DNA of 64,000 bases. It comes from Cupriavidus sp. WKF15. Its GTDB lineage: Bacteria; Pseudomonadota; Gammaproteobacteria; Burkholderiales; Burkholderiaceae. The stretch spans positions 372,001 to 436,000 of the forward strand of contig NZ_CP119573.1 in the NCBI RefSeq assembly GCF_029278605.1. The letters are read 5' to 3'. This document shows positions 7,139 through 18,286 of this stretch, piece after piece (the stretch's first letter is position 1; the number at the start of each line of letters is the position of its first letter). The position numbers and the translations under genes are program-made. The notes below the pieces were generated by a model. The model saw only the letters and a list, made by a program, of their open reading frames with translations. It did no database searches and had not been told where the DNA came from.

Positions 7139-10100
7139 ATGAGTCACTTTCTGGATCGACTGAAGTTCATGTCGCGCGTCAAGTCCACGTACTCGGACGG
7201 GCACGGCGCGGTGGTGAATGAAGACCGCAAGTGGGAAGACGGCTACCGCAGCCGCTGGCAGCACGACAAGATCGTGCGCTCCACGCACGGCGTGAACTGC
7301 ACGGGCTCGTGCTCGTGGAAGGTGTACGTGAAGAACGGCCTGATCACCTGGGAAACCCAGCAGACCGACTACCCGCGCACCCGCCCCGACCTGCCCAACC
7401 ATGAGCCGCGCGGCTGCCCGCGCGGCGCCTCGTACAGCTGGTACGTCTATGCAGCGCAGCGCGTGAAGTACCCGATGATCCGCGGCCGCCTGATGGAGAT
7501 GTGGCGCGAGGCCCGCAAGACCATGGACCCGATCGCCGCCTGGGAATCGATCAGCCAGGACCCCGAGAAGGCCAGGCGCTACAAGAGCGTGCGCGGCCAG
7601 GGCGGCTTCGTGCGCGCCGACTGGAACACCGCGACCGAGATCATCGCGGCCGCCAACGCCTTCACCGTCAAGAAGTTCGGCCCGGACCGCGTGATCGGCT
7701 TCTCGCCGATCCCGGCGATGTCGATGGTGTCCTACGCCGCCGGCGCGCGCTACCTGAGCCTGCTCGGCGGTGCCTGCCTGTCGTTCTATGACTGGTACTG
7801 CGACCTGCCGCCGGCGAGCCCGCAGATCTGGGGCGAGCAGACCGACGTGCCCGAGTCGGCCGACTGGTACAACTCCACCTACCTGATGGTGTGGGGCTCG
7901 AACGTACCGCAGACACGCACGCCGGATGCCCACTTCTACACCGAGGTCCGCTACAAGGGCACCAAGACCGTGGCCGTGTCTTCCGACTTCGGCGAGATGG
8001 TCAAGTTCGGCGACATCTGGCTTGCCCCGAAACAGGGTACCGACGCCGCGCTCGCCATGGCCATGGGCCATGTCGTGCTCAAGGAGTTCCACGTCAGCCG
8101 CAAGTCCGCCTACTTCCGCGACTACATCAAGCAGTACACCGACATGCCGATGCTGGTGCTGCTGCGCGACAACCACGGCACGCTGGTGCCCGACCACTTC
8201 CTGCGTGCCTCGCACCTGGCCGATAACCTCGGCGAAGCCAACCATCCGGACTGGAAGACCCTGCTGGTCGACGACATGACCGGCGATATCGTCGCGCCCA
8301 ATGGTTCCATCGGCTTCCGCTGGGGCGAGGGCGCGCACAACGGCGGCGAGAAGGTCGGCCGCTGGAACCTGGAAATGAAGGACGGCGGCAGCGGCCGCAA
8401 CATCGACCCACGCCTGTCGCTGCTGGGCAGCCATGATGAAGTGGCCGAAGTCGGCTTCGCGTACTTCGGCGGCGAGCACGACGCGCTGCTGCGCCGCCGC
8501 GTGCCGGCCCGCCGCGTGACGCTGGCCGACGGCACCACCGCGCTGGTTGCCACGGTGTATGACCTGCAACTGGCCAACTACGGCGTCGACCAGGGCCTGG
8601 GCGGCCCGAACGTGGCCACGTCCTATGACGATGACGTGCCTTACACGCCCGCCTGGCAGGAGAAGCACACTTCGGTGCCGCCGAAGCTGGTCATCCAGGT
8701 GGCGCGCGAGTTCGCCGACAACGCGGACCGCACGCAGGGCAAGAGCATGGTCATCGTCGGCGCGGCGCTGAACCACTGGTACCACAACGACATGATCTAC
8801 CGCGGCATCATCAACCTGCTGATGATGTGCGGCTGCATCGGCAAGAGCGGCGGCGGCTGGGCCCATTATGTCGGCCAGGAAAAGCTGCGTCCGCAGTTCG
8901 GCTGGGCACCGCTTGCGTTCGGGCTGGACTGGTCGCGCCCGCCGCGCCAGATGAACGGCACCTCGTTCTTCTACAACCACACCAGCCAGTGGCGCCACGA
9001 GAAGCTCGGCGTCGACGAAATCCTGTCGCCGACCGCCGACCGGAACAAGTACGGCAAGCTGTCGCTGCTGGACCTGAACGCCAAGGCCGAACGCATGGGC
9101 TGGCTGCCGTCGGCGCCGCAGCTCGGTTCCAACCCGCTCGACGTGGTCGATGCGGCCGAGCGCGCCGGCAAGGACCCGGTTGCGTACACCGTCGAGCAAC
9201 TGAAGTCCGGCAACCTGCAGTTCGCCTGCGACGACCCGGACAACCCCGCCAACTTCCCGCGCAATATGTTCGTGTGGCGCTCGAACATCCTGGGCAGCTC
9301 GGGAAAGGGTCACGAGTATTTCCTCAAGTACCTGCTCGGCACGCAGAACGCCGTGTTCGGCGACGAGGACGACGCCATCAAGCCGAGCGAAGTCAAGGTC
9401 CGCCCGGCCGCCGAAGGCAAGCTCGACCTGCTGACCGTGCTCGACTTCCGCATGAGCACCACCTGCCTGTACGGCGATATCGTGTTGCCCACGGCCACCT
9501 GGTACGAGAAGGACGACCTCAACACATCCGACATGCACCCGTTCATCCACCCGCTGTCCGAAGCCGTGCAGCCGCTGTGGGAAAGCAAGACCGACTGGGA
9601 GATCTACAAGGCCATCGCGAAGACATTCAGCGAGATCGCCGGCCCTTACCTCGGCACGCGCAAGGACCTGGTCTGCACGCCGCTGCTGCATGACACCCCG
9701 GGCGAACTCGGCCAGCCGTTCGAACCGAAGGACTGGAAGCACGGCGAGTGCGACCTGATCCCCGGCAGGACCGCGCCGTCGATGACCGTGGTCGAGCGCA
9801 ACTACGCGGACATCTACAAGAAATTCACCTCGATCGGCCCGCTGCTCGACAAGATGGGCAACGGCGGCAAGGGCATCAACTGGGATACGAAGCACGAGGT
9901 CAAGGACATCGGCGAACTCAGCAAGACGGTGACCGAGCACGGCGTGAGCCACGGCCGCCCGAAGCTGGAAACCGCGATCGACGCCGCCGAGATGATCCTG
10001 ACCTTCGCGCCCGAGACCAACGGTCATGTCGCCGTGAAGGCGTGGGATGCGCTGTCGAAGATCACCGGCCGCGACCATGCGCACCTGGCCGAGGGCCGCG

Positions 10101-10870
10101 AGCACGACAAGATCCGCTTCCGCGACGTGCAGGCGCAGCCGCGCAAGATCATCTCCGCGCCGACATGGTCGGGGCTGGAGTCGGAAGAAGTCAGCTACAA
10201 CGCCGGCTATACCAACGTGCATGAGCTGATCCCCTGGCGCACGCTCACCGGCCGCCAGCAGTTCTGGCAGGACCACCGCTGGATGCTCGACTTTGGCGAA
10301 GGCTCGGCCGTGTACAAGCCGGCCATCGACACCAAGACGGTCAGCCCGATGCTCGGCAAGAAGCCGAACGGCAACCCGGAGCTGGTGCTGAACTGGATCA
10401 CGCCGCACCAGAAGTGGGGCATCCACTCCACCTACTCGGACAACCTGCGCATGCTGACGCTGTCGCGCGGCGGCCCGCACGTATGGATCTCGGAAGTCGA
10501 GGCCAAGGCCAACGGCATCCGCGACAACGACTGGGTCGAAGTGTTCAACGTCAACGGCACGCTGACCGGCCGCGTGGTGGTGTCGCAGCGTGTGCCGCAG
10601 GGCATGTGCCTGATGTACCACGCCCAGGAAAAGATCGTGAACGTACCGGGTGCCGAAACCAGCCGCATGCGCGGTGGCATCCATAACTCGGTCACGCGTG
10701 CGGTGACCAAGCCCACGCACATGATCGGCGGCTACGCGCAGCTCGCCTACGGCTTCAACTACTACGGCACCGTCGGCAGCAACCGCGACGAGTTCGTGAT
10801 CCTGCGCAAGATGAACAAGGTCGACTGGCTGGAAGGGCCGCTCGTGGAAACTGTGAAGGAAGGAGCCTGA
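7139..10870 (+). CDS. narG: Respiratory nitrate reductase alpha subunit (catalytic, Mo-bisMGD)
   Basis: 1243 residues, the normal NarG length. It reduces nitrate to nitrite on the cytoplasmic face using quinol electrons relayed through NarI and NarH. The FS0 cluster ligands are at the same numbers as in E. coli: H50, C54, C58 and C93. The Mo ligand Asp222 sits in WYCDLPPASP. Later segments include the molybdopterin dinucleotide-binding C-terminus with NGTLTGRVVVSQRVP. The ATG at 7139 has GGAG 8 nt upstream and starts with the usual MSHFLDRLKF; an upstream ATG at 7103 lacks a ribosome site. No Tat signal, as expected for NarG. narH follows after 2 bp. Confidence 0.98.
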   Translation: MSHFLDRLKFMSRVKSTYSDGHGAVVNEDRKWEDGYRSRWQHDKIVRSTHGVNCTGSCSWKVYVKNGLITWETQQTDYPRTRPDLPNHEPRGCPRGASYSWYVYAAQRVKYPMIRGRLMEMWREARKTMDPIAAWESISQDPEKARRYKSVRGQGGFVRADWNTATEIIAAANAFTVKKFGPDRVIGFSPIPAMSMVSYAAGARYLSLLGGACLSFYDWYCDLPPASPQIWGEQTDVPESADWYNSTYLMVWGSNVPQTRTPDAHFYTEVRYKGTKTVAVSSDFGEMVKFGDIWLAPKQGTDAALAMAMGHVVLKEFHVSRKSAYFRDYIKQYTDMPMLVLLRDNHGTLVPDHFLRASHLADNLGEANHPDWKTLLVDDMTGDIVAPNGSIGFRWGEGAHNGGEKVGRWNLEMKDGGSGRNIDPRLSLLGSHDEVAEVGFAYFGGEHDALLRRRVPARRVTLADGTTALVATVYDLQLANYGVDQGLGGPNVATSYDDDVPYTPAWQEKHTSVPPKLVIQVAREFADNADRTQGKSMVIVGAALNHWYHNDMIYRGIINLLMMCGCIGKSGGGWAHYVGQEKLRPQFGWAPLAFGLDWSRPPRQMNGTSFFYNHTSQWRHEKLGVDEILSPTADRNKYGKLSLLDLNAKAERMGWLPSAPQLGSNPLDVVDAAERAGKDPVAYTVEQLKSGNLQFACDDPDNPANFPRNMFVWRSNILGSSGKGHEYFLKYLLGTQNAVFGDEDDAIKPSEVKVRPAAEGKLDLLTVLDFRMSTTCLYGDIVLPTATWYEKDDLNTSDMHPFIHPLSEAVQPLWESKTDWEIYKAIAKTFSEIAGPYLGTRKDLVCTPLLHDTPGELGQPFEPKDWKHGECDLIPGRTAPSMTVVERNYADIYKKFTSIGPLLDKMGNGGKGINWDTKHEVKDIGELSKTVTEHGVSHGRPKLETAIDAAEMILTFAPETNGHVAVKAWDALSKITGRDHAHLAEGREHDKIRFRDVQAQPRKIISAPTWSGLESEEVSYNAGYTNVHELIPWRTLTGRQQFWQDHRWMLDFGEGSAVYKPAIDTKTVSPMLGKKPNGNPELVLNWITPHQKWGIHSTYSDNLRMLTLSRGGPHVWISEVEAKANGIRDNDWVEVFNVNGTLTGRVVVSQRVPQGMCLMYHAQEKIVNVPGAETSRMRGGIHNSVTRAVTKPTHMIGGYAQLAYGFNYYGTVGSNRDEFVILRKMNKVDWLEGPLVETVKEGA

Positions 10871-10872
10871 GA

Positions 10873-12420
10873 ATGAAGATCCGTGCCCAGGTAGCCATGG
10901 TGCTGAACCTAGACAAGTGCATCGGCTGCCATACCTGCTCCGTAACCTGCAAGAACGTGTGGACCAGCCGTGACGGCATCGAGTACGCGTGGTTCAACAA
11001 TGTCGAAACCAAGCCCGGCATCGGCTACCCGAAGGAATGGGAGAACCAGGACAAGTGGCAGGGCGGCTGGAAGCGCAATGCCGACGGTACCCTGGAACCG
11101 CGCCAGGGCGGCAAGCTGAAGATCCTGGCGAACCTGTTCGCCAACCCGAACCTGCCGCAGATCGACGACTACTACGAGCCGTTCACCTACGACTACGAGC
11201 ACCTGCAGAAGGCACCGCTGGTGCAGACCCCGCCGACCGCGCGTCCGGTGTCGGTGCTGACCGGCCGCAAGATGGAAAAGATCGAATGGGGTCCGAACTG
11301 GGAAGACGACCTCGGCGGCGAATTCAGCTCGCGTGGCCGCGACAAGCTGTTCGACGACGTGCAGAAGGAGATGTACTCGACCTTCGAGAACACCTTCATG
11401 ATGTACCTGCCGCGCCTGTGCGAGCACTGCCTGAATCCGGCCTGCGTGGCATCGTGCCCGTCGGGCTCGATCTATAAGCGCGAGGACGACGGCATCGTGC
11501 TGGTCGACCAGGACAAGTGCCGCGGCTGGCGCATGTGCATCTCGGGCTGCCCGTACAAGAAGATCTACTTCAACTGGCAGAGCGGCAAGGCCGAGAAGTG
11601 CCTGTTCTGCTATCCGCGCATCGAGGCCGGCCAGCCCACCGTGTGCTCGGAAACCTGCGTTGGCCGCATCCGTTATCTTGGCGTGATGCTCTATGACGCG
11701 GACCGTATCGAACAAGCGGCATCGGTGGCCGACGAACGCGACCTGTACCAGTCGCAGCTCGACGTGTTCCTCGACCCGCACGACCCGGCCGTGCAGGCCG
11801 AAGCGCACCGCCAGGGCATTCCGCAGAGCTGGCTCGATGCCGCGCGCAAGTCGCCGGTCTACAAGATGGCGTGCGAATGGAAGGTCGCCTTCCCGCTGCA
11901 CCCCGAGTACCGCACGCTGCCGATGGTCTGGTACATCCCGCCGCTGTCGCCGATCCAGTCCGCCGCCGAGGCGGGCCACATGGGCATGAACGGCGTGATT
12001 CCGGACGTGAAGAGCCTGCGCATCCCCGTGAAGTACCTGGCCAACCTGCTCACCGCGGGCGACGTGATGCCGGTGCTGTCCGCGCTCGACCGCATGCTGG
12101 CGATGCGCGCCTACAAGCGCTCGCAGGTCGTGGATGGCGAACAGGACCTGGCCGTGCTGGAGCAGGTCGGCCTGACGCCGGCGCAGGTCGAAGACATGTA
12201 CCAGACCATGGCCATCGCCAACTACGAAGACCGCTTCGTCATCCCGTCATCGCACAAGGAAATGGTCGAGGACAGCTTCAGCGACAAGGCAAGCTGCGGC
12301 TTCACCTTCGGCAACGGCTGCTCGGGCGGCACTTCGGAAGGCACGCTGTTCGGCAAGAAGCCGAAGCCAGCCATTGCCTACGCGGCCCTGCCGCGTTCGC
12401 GCAAGGCGTTCGCAGGCTGA
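10873..12420 (+). CDS. narH: Respiratory nitrate reductase beta subunit (Fe-S)
   Basis: 515 residues, the electron-transfer subunit between NarI haems and the NarG active site. Four cysteine groups are all present: C16/C19/C22/C26; C183/C186/C191/C195; C216-x-x-W219-x-x-C222-x-x-x-C226; and C243/C246...C258/C262. The tryptophan at 219 in place of a cysteine is the known signature of the [3Fe-4S] cluster. AAGGAG inside the end of narG serves as ribosome site, and the 2-bp gap implies translational coupling. Confidence 0.98.
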   Translation: MKIRAQVAMVLNLDKCIGCHTCSVTCKNVWTSRDGIEYAWFNNVETKPGIGYPKEWENQDKWQGGWKRNADGTLEPRQGGKLKILANLFANPNLPQIDDYYEPFTYDYEHLQKAPLVQTPPTARPVSVLTGRKMEKIEWGPNWEDDLGGEFSSRGRDKLFDDVQKEMYSTFENTFMMYLPRLCEHCLNPACVASCPSGSIYKREDDGIVLVDQDKCRGWRMCISGCPYKKIYFNWQSGKAEKCLFCYPRIEAGQPTVCSETCVGRIRYLGVMLYDADRIEQAASVADERDLYQSQLDVFLDPHDPAVQAEAHRQGIPQSWLDAARKSPVYKMACEWKVAFPLHPEYRTLPMVWYIPPLSPIQSAAEAGHMGMNGVIPDVKSLRIPVKYLANLLTAGDVMPVLSALDRMLAMRAYKRSQVVDGEQDLAVLEQVGLTPAQVEDMYQTMAIANYEDRFVIPSSHKEMVEDSFSDKASCGFTFGNGCSGGTSEGTLFGKKPKPAIAYAALPRSRKAFAG

Positions 12421-12438
12421 CCAGACAGGAGAACCGAC

Positions 12439-13113
12439 ATGCCCCTTTACCCTATCCTCAGCGCCCTGCTCTGCTACCCGGAGGAGGCCCTGCTCGACAG
12501 CCTGCCCGAGATCGGCGAGGCCCTTGCCGAATGGCCGCAGGCGCGCGACATGCTCGCGCCGCTGATGCACCTGCTTCGCGGCGAAACACTGATCTCGCTG
12601 CAGGAGAACTACGTCGCCACGTTCGACCGCAATCCCGCGCATTCTCTGCACCTGTTCGAGCACGTCCACGGCGAAAGCCGCGACCGCGGACAGGCCATGG
12701 TCGACCTGATCGAGGAATACCGGCGCGACGGCTTCGAGCCGACGGCGGCCGAGCTGCCCGACTACGTGCCGCTGTTCCTCGAGTACCTGGGCGCGCTCGT
12801 CGCGGACGGCAAGGACGCACGCGCCGAGCAGCTGCTTGGCGATGCCATCCATGTGCTGGCCGCCGTAGGTGGCCGGCTCGCGCGCAACGAAAGCCCGTAT
12901 GCCGGCATCTTCACGGTGCTGTGCACGCTGACCGACGTGCAGCCCGAACCGCAGCAGGAGCCGCCCGTGCGCGACATGGATGAAGCGCTCGAAACCTTCG
13001 GCCCCGGTGCCGACGGCGTCGAGCCGCTGCTCGGGCCCGCTACCGGCGCGCACGCCGTGAAGTTCTACCCGCGTGGCACCGCGCAGCGCGCGCCGGTGGC
13101 ATCCGTCTGCTGA
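12439..13113 (+). CDS. narJ: Nitrate reductase delta subunit (NarGH-specific chaperone)
   Basis: 224 residues. Opens with LYPILSALLCYPEEALLDSL and contains LFEHVHGESRDRGQAMVDL, the characteristic core of NarJ. NarJ is not part of the final enzyme: it binds the NarG N-terminus and holds NarGH until Mo cofactor and haem b are inserted and the complex docks on NarI. The GGAG ribosome site is 7 nt from the ATG, 18 bp after narH. The C-terminal third is Pro/Glu-rich, as in relatives. Confidence 0.96.
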   Translation: MPLYPILSALLCYPEEALLDSLPEIGEALAEWPQARDMLAPLMHLLRGETLISLQENYVATFDRNPAHSLHLFEHVHGESRDRGQAMVDLIEEYRRDGFEPTAAELPDYVPLFLEYLGALVADGKDARAEQLLGDAIHVLAAVGGRLARNESPYAGIFTVLCTLTDVQPEPQQEPPVRDMDEALETFGPGADGVEPLLGPATGAHAVKFYPRGTAQRAPVASVC

Positions 13114-13132
13114 GAACGCCAAGGTGACGACC

Positions 13133-13816
13133 ATGAACCTGATCCATCAATTCCTCTTCGGCATCTACCCGTATATCGCGCTGGCCATCTTCCTGTTCGG
13201 CAGCCTGGCGCGCTTCGAGCGCGAACAGTACACCTGGAAGACCGACAGCTCCCAGGTGCTCTACCGCGGCAACCTGCGCACGGGCAACATCCTGTTCCAC
13301 GTCGGCATCCTGGGCCTGTTCTTCGGCCACCTGGTCGGGCTGCTCACGCCGGTGGCCGTGTGGGACGCGCTCGGTGTTTCGCACAGCTTCAAGCAGGCCG
13401 TTGCGATGACCGCCGGCGGCGTGATGGGCACCATGTGCCTGGCCGGCCTGCTGATCCTGCTGCATCGCCGCCTGACCAACGCGCGCGTCTCGGCCGTAAC
13501 CCGCGCCGGCGACAAGGTGCTGCTGCTGTGGCTGCTGGTCACGCTGCTGCTGGGCCTGTCCACCATCTTCGAATCCGCCAGCCATATGGACGGTCACATG
13601 ATGGTGCTGCTGATGACCTGGGCGCAGCACATCGTGACGCTGCGCGGCGATGCGGCCAGCTTCGTGGCCGATGCCCCGCTGCTGTTCAAGGTGCACCTAT
13701 TCATGGGGATGTCGCTGTTCGTGATCTTCCCGTTCACGCGGCTGGTCCACGTGTGGAGCGGCTTCGCCTCGGTGGGCTACCTAGGCCGCGCCTGGCAACT
13801 CGTGCGCAGCCGCTGA
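13133..13816 (+). CDS. narI: Nitrate reductase gamma subunit (cytochrome b)
   Basis: 227 residues with five membrane helices. It oxidises quinol at the periplasmic side and passes electrons through two b haems. Haem-ligand histidines are H56, H66, H188 and H206, almost the same numbers as in E. coli NarI. The frame opens upstream at 13073, but AAGGTGACG before the ATG at 13133 and the standard MNLIHQFLFGIYPYIAL start fix the N-terminus. 19 bp after narJ. Confidence 0.97.
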   Translation: MNLIHQFLFGIYPYIALAIFLFGSLARFEREQYTWKTDSSQVLYRGNLRTGNILFHVGILGLFFGHLVGLLTPVAVWDALGVSHSFKQAVAMTAGGVMGTMCLAGLLILLHRRLTNARVSAVTRAGDKVLLLWLLVTLLLGLSTIFESASHMDGHMMVLLMTWAQHIVTLRGDAASFVADAPLLFKVHLFMGMSLFVIFPFTRLVHVWSGFASVGYLGRAWQLVRSR

Positions 13817-13844
13817 GCCGCGCGCATCGAAACCGGAGAACACC

Positions 13845-14597
13845 ATGCCCGTCACCGTCAATGGCGTAGAACTGACCGACGCCGACATCGAACGTGAAAT
13901 GGACCACCACCGCGACGCGCGCAACCCGGCACAGATGGCAACGGTATCCGCCATCTTGCGCCGCCTGATGCGCACGGAGGCGGAACGCCTGGGCATTGCG
14001 CGCGGCGATATGGACGACGACGCGCTGGCGCAGGCGCTGCTCGCGCAGGAGGCGCCCGTGCCGGACCCCGACGAGAGCAGCTGCCGCCGCCACTACGACA
14101 GCCGGCCCGACCGCTTCTGCGAAGGCGAATGGGTCGAGGTCGAGCACATCCTGTTCCAGGTCACGCCGCGCGTGCCGCTCGACGCGCTGCGCGAGGTCGC
14201 GCAGCAGACGCTCGCGCTGGTCAAGGGCGATCCGTCGACCTTCGCCAGCCACGCCAGCGCCTTGTCCAACTGCCCGAGCGGCGCAGGCGGTGGCCGCCTG
14301 GGCCGTGTGTTCCGCGGCGAGACTGCACCGGAATTCGAACGCGCGGTCTTCTCCGCGCAAGCACAGGGCTTATTGCCCCAGCTCGTGGAGACCCGCTTCG
14401 GGCTGCATATCGTCCGCGTGCTCGACCGCTGCGGCGGCAACCGCCTGCCCTTCGACGTAGTGCGCGCGGACATCGCGCGTGCGCTGTCGGACGCTGCGCG
14501 CGATCGCGCGTGGAAGCAGTACGCGAGCCTGCTGATCGGCCGGGCCAGCATTACCGGCATCGAGCTGGAAGGCGCCGACAGTCCGCTGGTGCAATAG
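13845..14597 (+). CDS. Parvulin-type peptidyl-prolyl cis-trans isomerase (PpiC/NifM-like)
   Basis: 250 residues. An N-terminal helical region (about 1-95) is followed by a parvulin domain from about VEVEHILFQV to ETRFGLHIVRVLDR, with the family signatures HILF, GGGRLGRVFRGETAPEFERAVF and FGLHIVRV. No signal peptide is visible, so it should act in the cytoplasm. It is 28 bp behind narI with its own GGAG site and completes the operon. Related isomerases close nar operons in several beta-proteobacteria. A role in folding NarGHI is inferred from position only. Confidence 0.88.
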   Translation: MPVTVNGVELTDADIEREMDHHRDARNPAQMATVSAILRRLMRTEAERLGIARGDMDDDALAQALLAQEAPVPDPDESSCRRHYDSRPDRFCEGEWVEVEHILFQVTPRVPLDALREVAQQTLALVKGDPSTFASHASALSNCPSGAGGGRLGRVFRGETAPEFERAVFSAQAQGLLPQLVETRFGLHIVRVLDRCGGNRLPFDVVRADIARALSDAARDRAWKQYASLLIGRASITGIELEGADSPLVQ

Positions 14598-14624
14598 CAC
14601 CGTCAACTCCGGGAGCCCGCTGGC

Positions 14625-17040
<2,416 letters not shown>

Positions 17041-17056
17041 AGCGCGCCAGGACGGG

Positions 17057-18247
17057 TCAGGCCTGCGGCCTGCGGTTGGCCTCGTCGATGGCGGCAAAGA
17101 CTTCCTCGGCCATGTGGAATGCCGAGTTGGCGGCCGGCACGCCGCAGTAGATGGCCGTTTGCAGCAGCACTTCCTTGATCTCGTCGCGCGTCACGCCATT
17201 GTTGGCGGCGGCGCGCAGGTGCAGCTTCAGTTCCTCGGCGCGGTTCAGCGCGACCATCATCGCGATGGTCAGCAGGCTGCGCGTGTGCCGCGGCAGGCCT
17301 TCGCGGGTCCAGATCTCGCCCCACGCATAGCGCGTGATCAGGTTCTGGAACTCCTCGTTCAGCGGCGTCAGGTGCGCGAGCGAGCGGTCCACGTGGGCGC
17401 TGCCGAGCACCTCGCGCCGCACCGACAGGCCTGCTTCGTAGCGGGCGTGATCATCGGTGACGGGCAGGCGGCCCAGGATGAAATCGAGCAGCGCGGCGGT
17501 GAAGCGGCCTGGTTGCTCGAAGTTGGAGATATGCGCGGCCGGCAGTGCAACGAAGTGCGCGCCGGGGATCTCCGCGGCCAGGTCACGGCCCTCCTGCACC
17601 GTGGTGGACGGGTCGTGGCTGCCCGCGATCACCAGCACCGGCACGCGCATCGTGCGCACGGCCTCGCGGAAATCGGCATCGCGCACGGCGGCGCAGCTGG
17701 CCGCATAGCCGCGCGGATCGAGCGCGGCCAGCACGGCGCGCAGCGGATCCAGCGCACGGCTAGCCGTGGCGGCAAACTCGGGCGTAAACCAGCGCTCGAT
17801 CGACGGTTCCACCATGATGCCCATGCCGTCGCGCAGCACGCTGTCGATGCGCGCATTCCAGCCTTCGGCATTGCCGATCTTTGCGGCGGTGTTGGCAAGC
17901 ACGATCTTCGGGAAGCGCTCGGGCGCATGCACGCCCAGCCACATGCCGGTCAGGCCGCCCATCGACACGCCGCAGAACGCGGCCCGTTCGATGCCCAGCG
18001 CGTCGAGGATGGCGAGTACGTCGCCGCCCAGCTGGTCCATGGTGAAGGCATCGCCGGGCGCACTGGAACGTCCGTGGCCACGCGTGTCATAGCGCACGAT
18101 GCGGAAACGTCCCGCCAGCGCATCGACCTGCGGCTGCCACATCGTGTGGTCGGTGCCGAGCGAGTTGGAGAAGACGATGGCCGGTGCATTGTCGGGGCCA
18201 TCCACGGTATAGAAGAGCCGGGCGCCGGCGTGGTCGAGATAGGGCAA
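17057..18247 (-). CDS. pcaL: Fused 3-oxoadipate enol-lactonase / 4-carboxymuconolactone decarboxylase
   Basis: 396 residues joining two steps of the protocatechuate branch. The N-terminal part (about 1-255) is an alpha/beta hydrolase with the nucleophile in GVSMGG, Asp in GSHDPST and a late His in PAAHISNFEQP (PcaD). The C-terminal 130 residues are a carboxymuconolactone decarboxylase (PcaC) with LLTIAMMVALNRAEELKLHLRAA. Fusions of this type are known as PcaL. The start appears to be TTG at 18247, with GGAG 6 nt upstream; another TTG at 18286 has no ribosome site. It is 39 bp behind pcaB. Confidence 0.94.
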   Translation of the reverse strand: MPYLDHAGARLFYTVDGPDNAPAIVFSNSLGTDHTMWQPQVDALAGRFRIVRYDTRGHGRSSAPGDAFTMDQLGGDVLAILDALGIERAAFCGVSMGGLTGMWLGVHAPERFPKIVLANTAAKIGNAEGWNARIDSVLRDGMGIMVEPSIERWFTPEFAATASRALDPLRAVLAALDPRGYAASCAAVRDADFREAVRTMRVPVLVIAGSHDPSTTVQEGRDLAAEIPGAHFVALPAAHISNFEQPGRFTAALLDFILGRLPVTDDHARYEAGLSVRREVLGSAHVDRSLAHLTPLNEEFQNLITRYAWGEIWTREGLPRHTRSLLTIAMMVALNRAEELKLHLRAAANNGVTRDEIKEVLLQTAIYCGVPAANSAFHMAEEVFAAIDEANRRPQA

Positions 18248-18286
18248 TGCGGTCTCCTTGGAATCCTGTATGAAGGGGTGACGCAA

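Noticed and set aside
6524..10720. Very long open frame (about 1400 codons) on the minus strand opposite narG and narK2
   Set aside because: It is antisense to well-conserved narG, has the composition of a GC-rich shadow frame (runs of Arg, Ala, His, Val) and no family resemblance.
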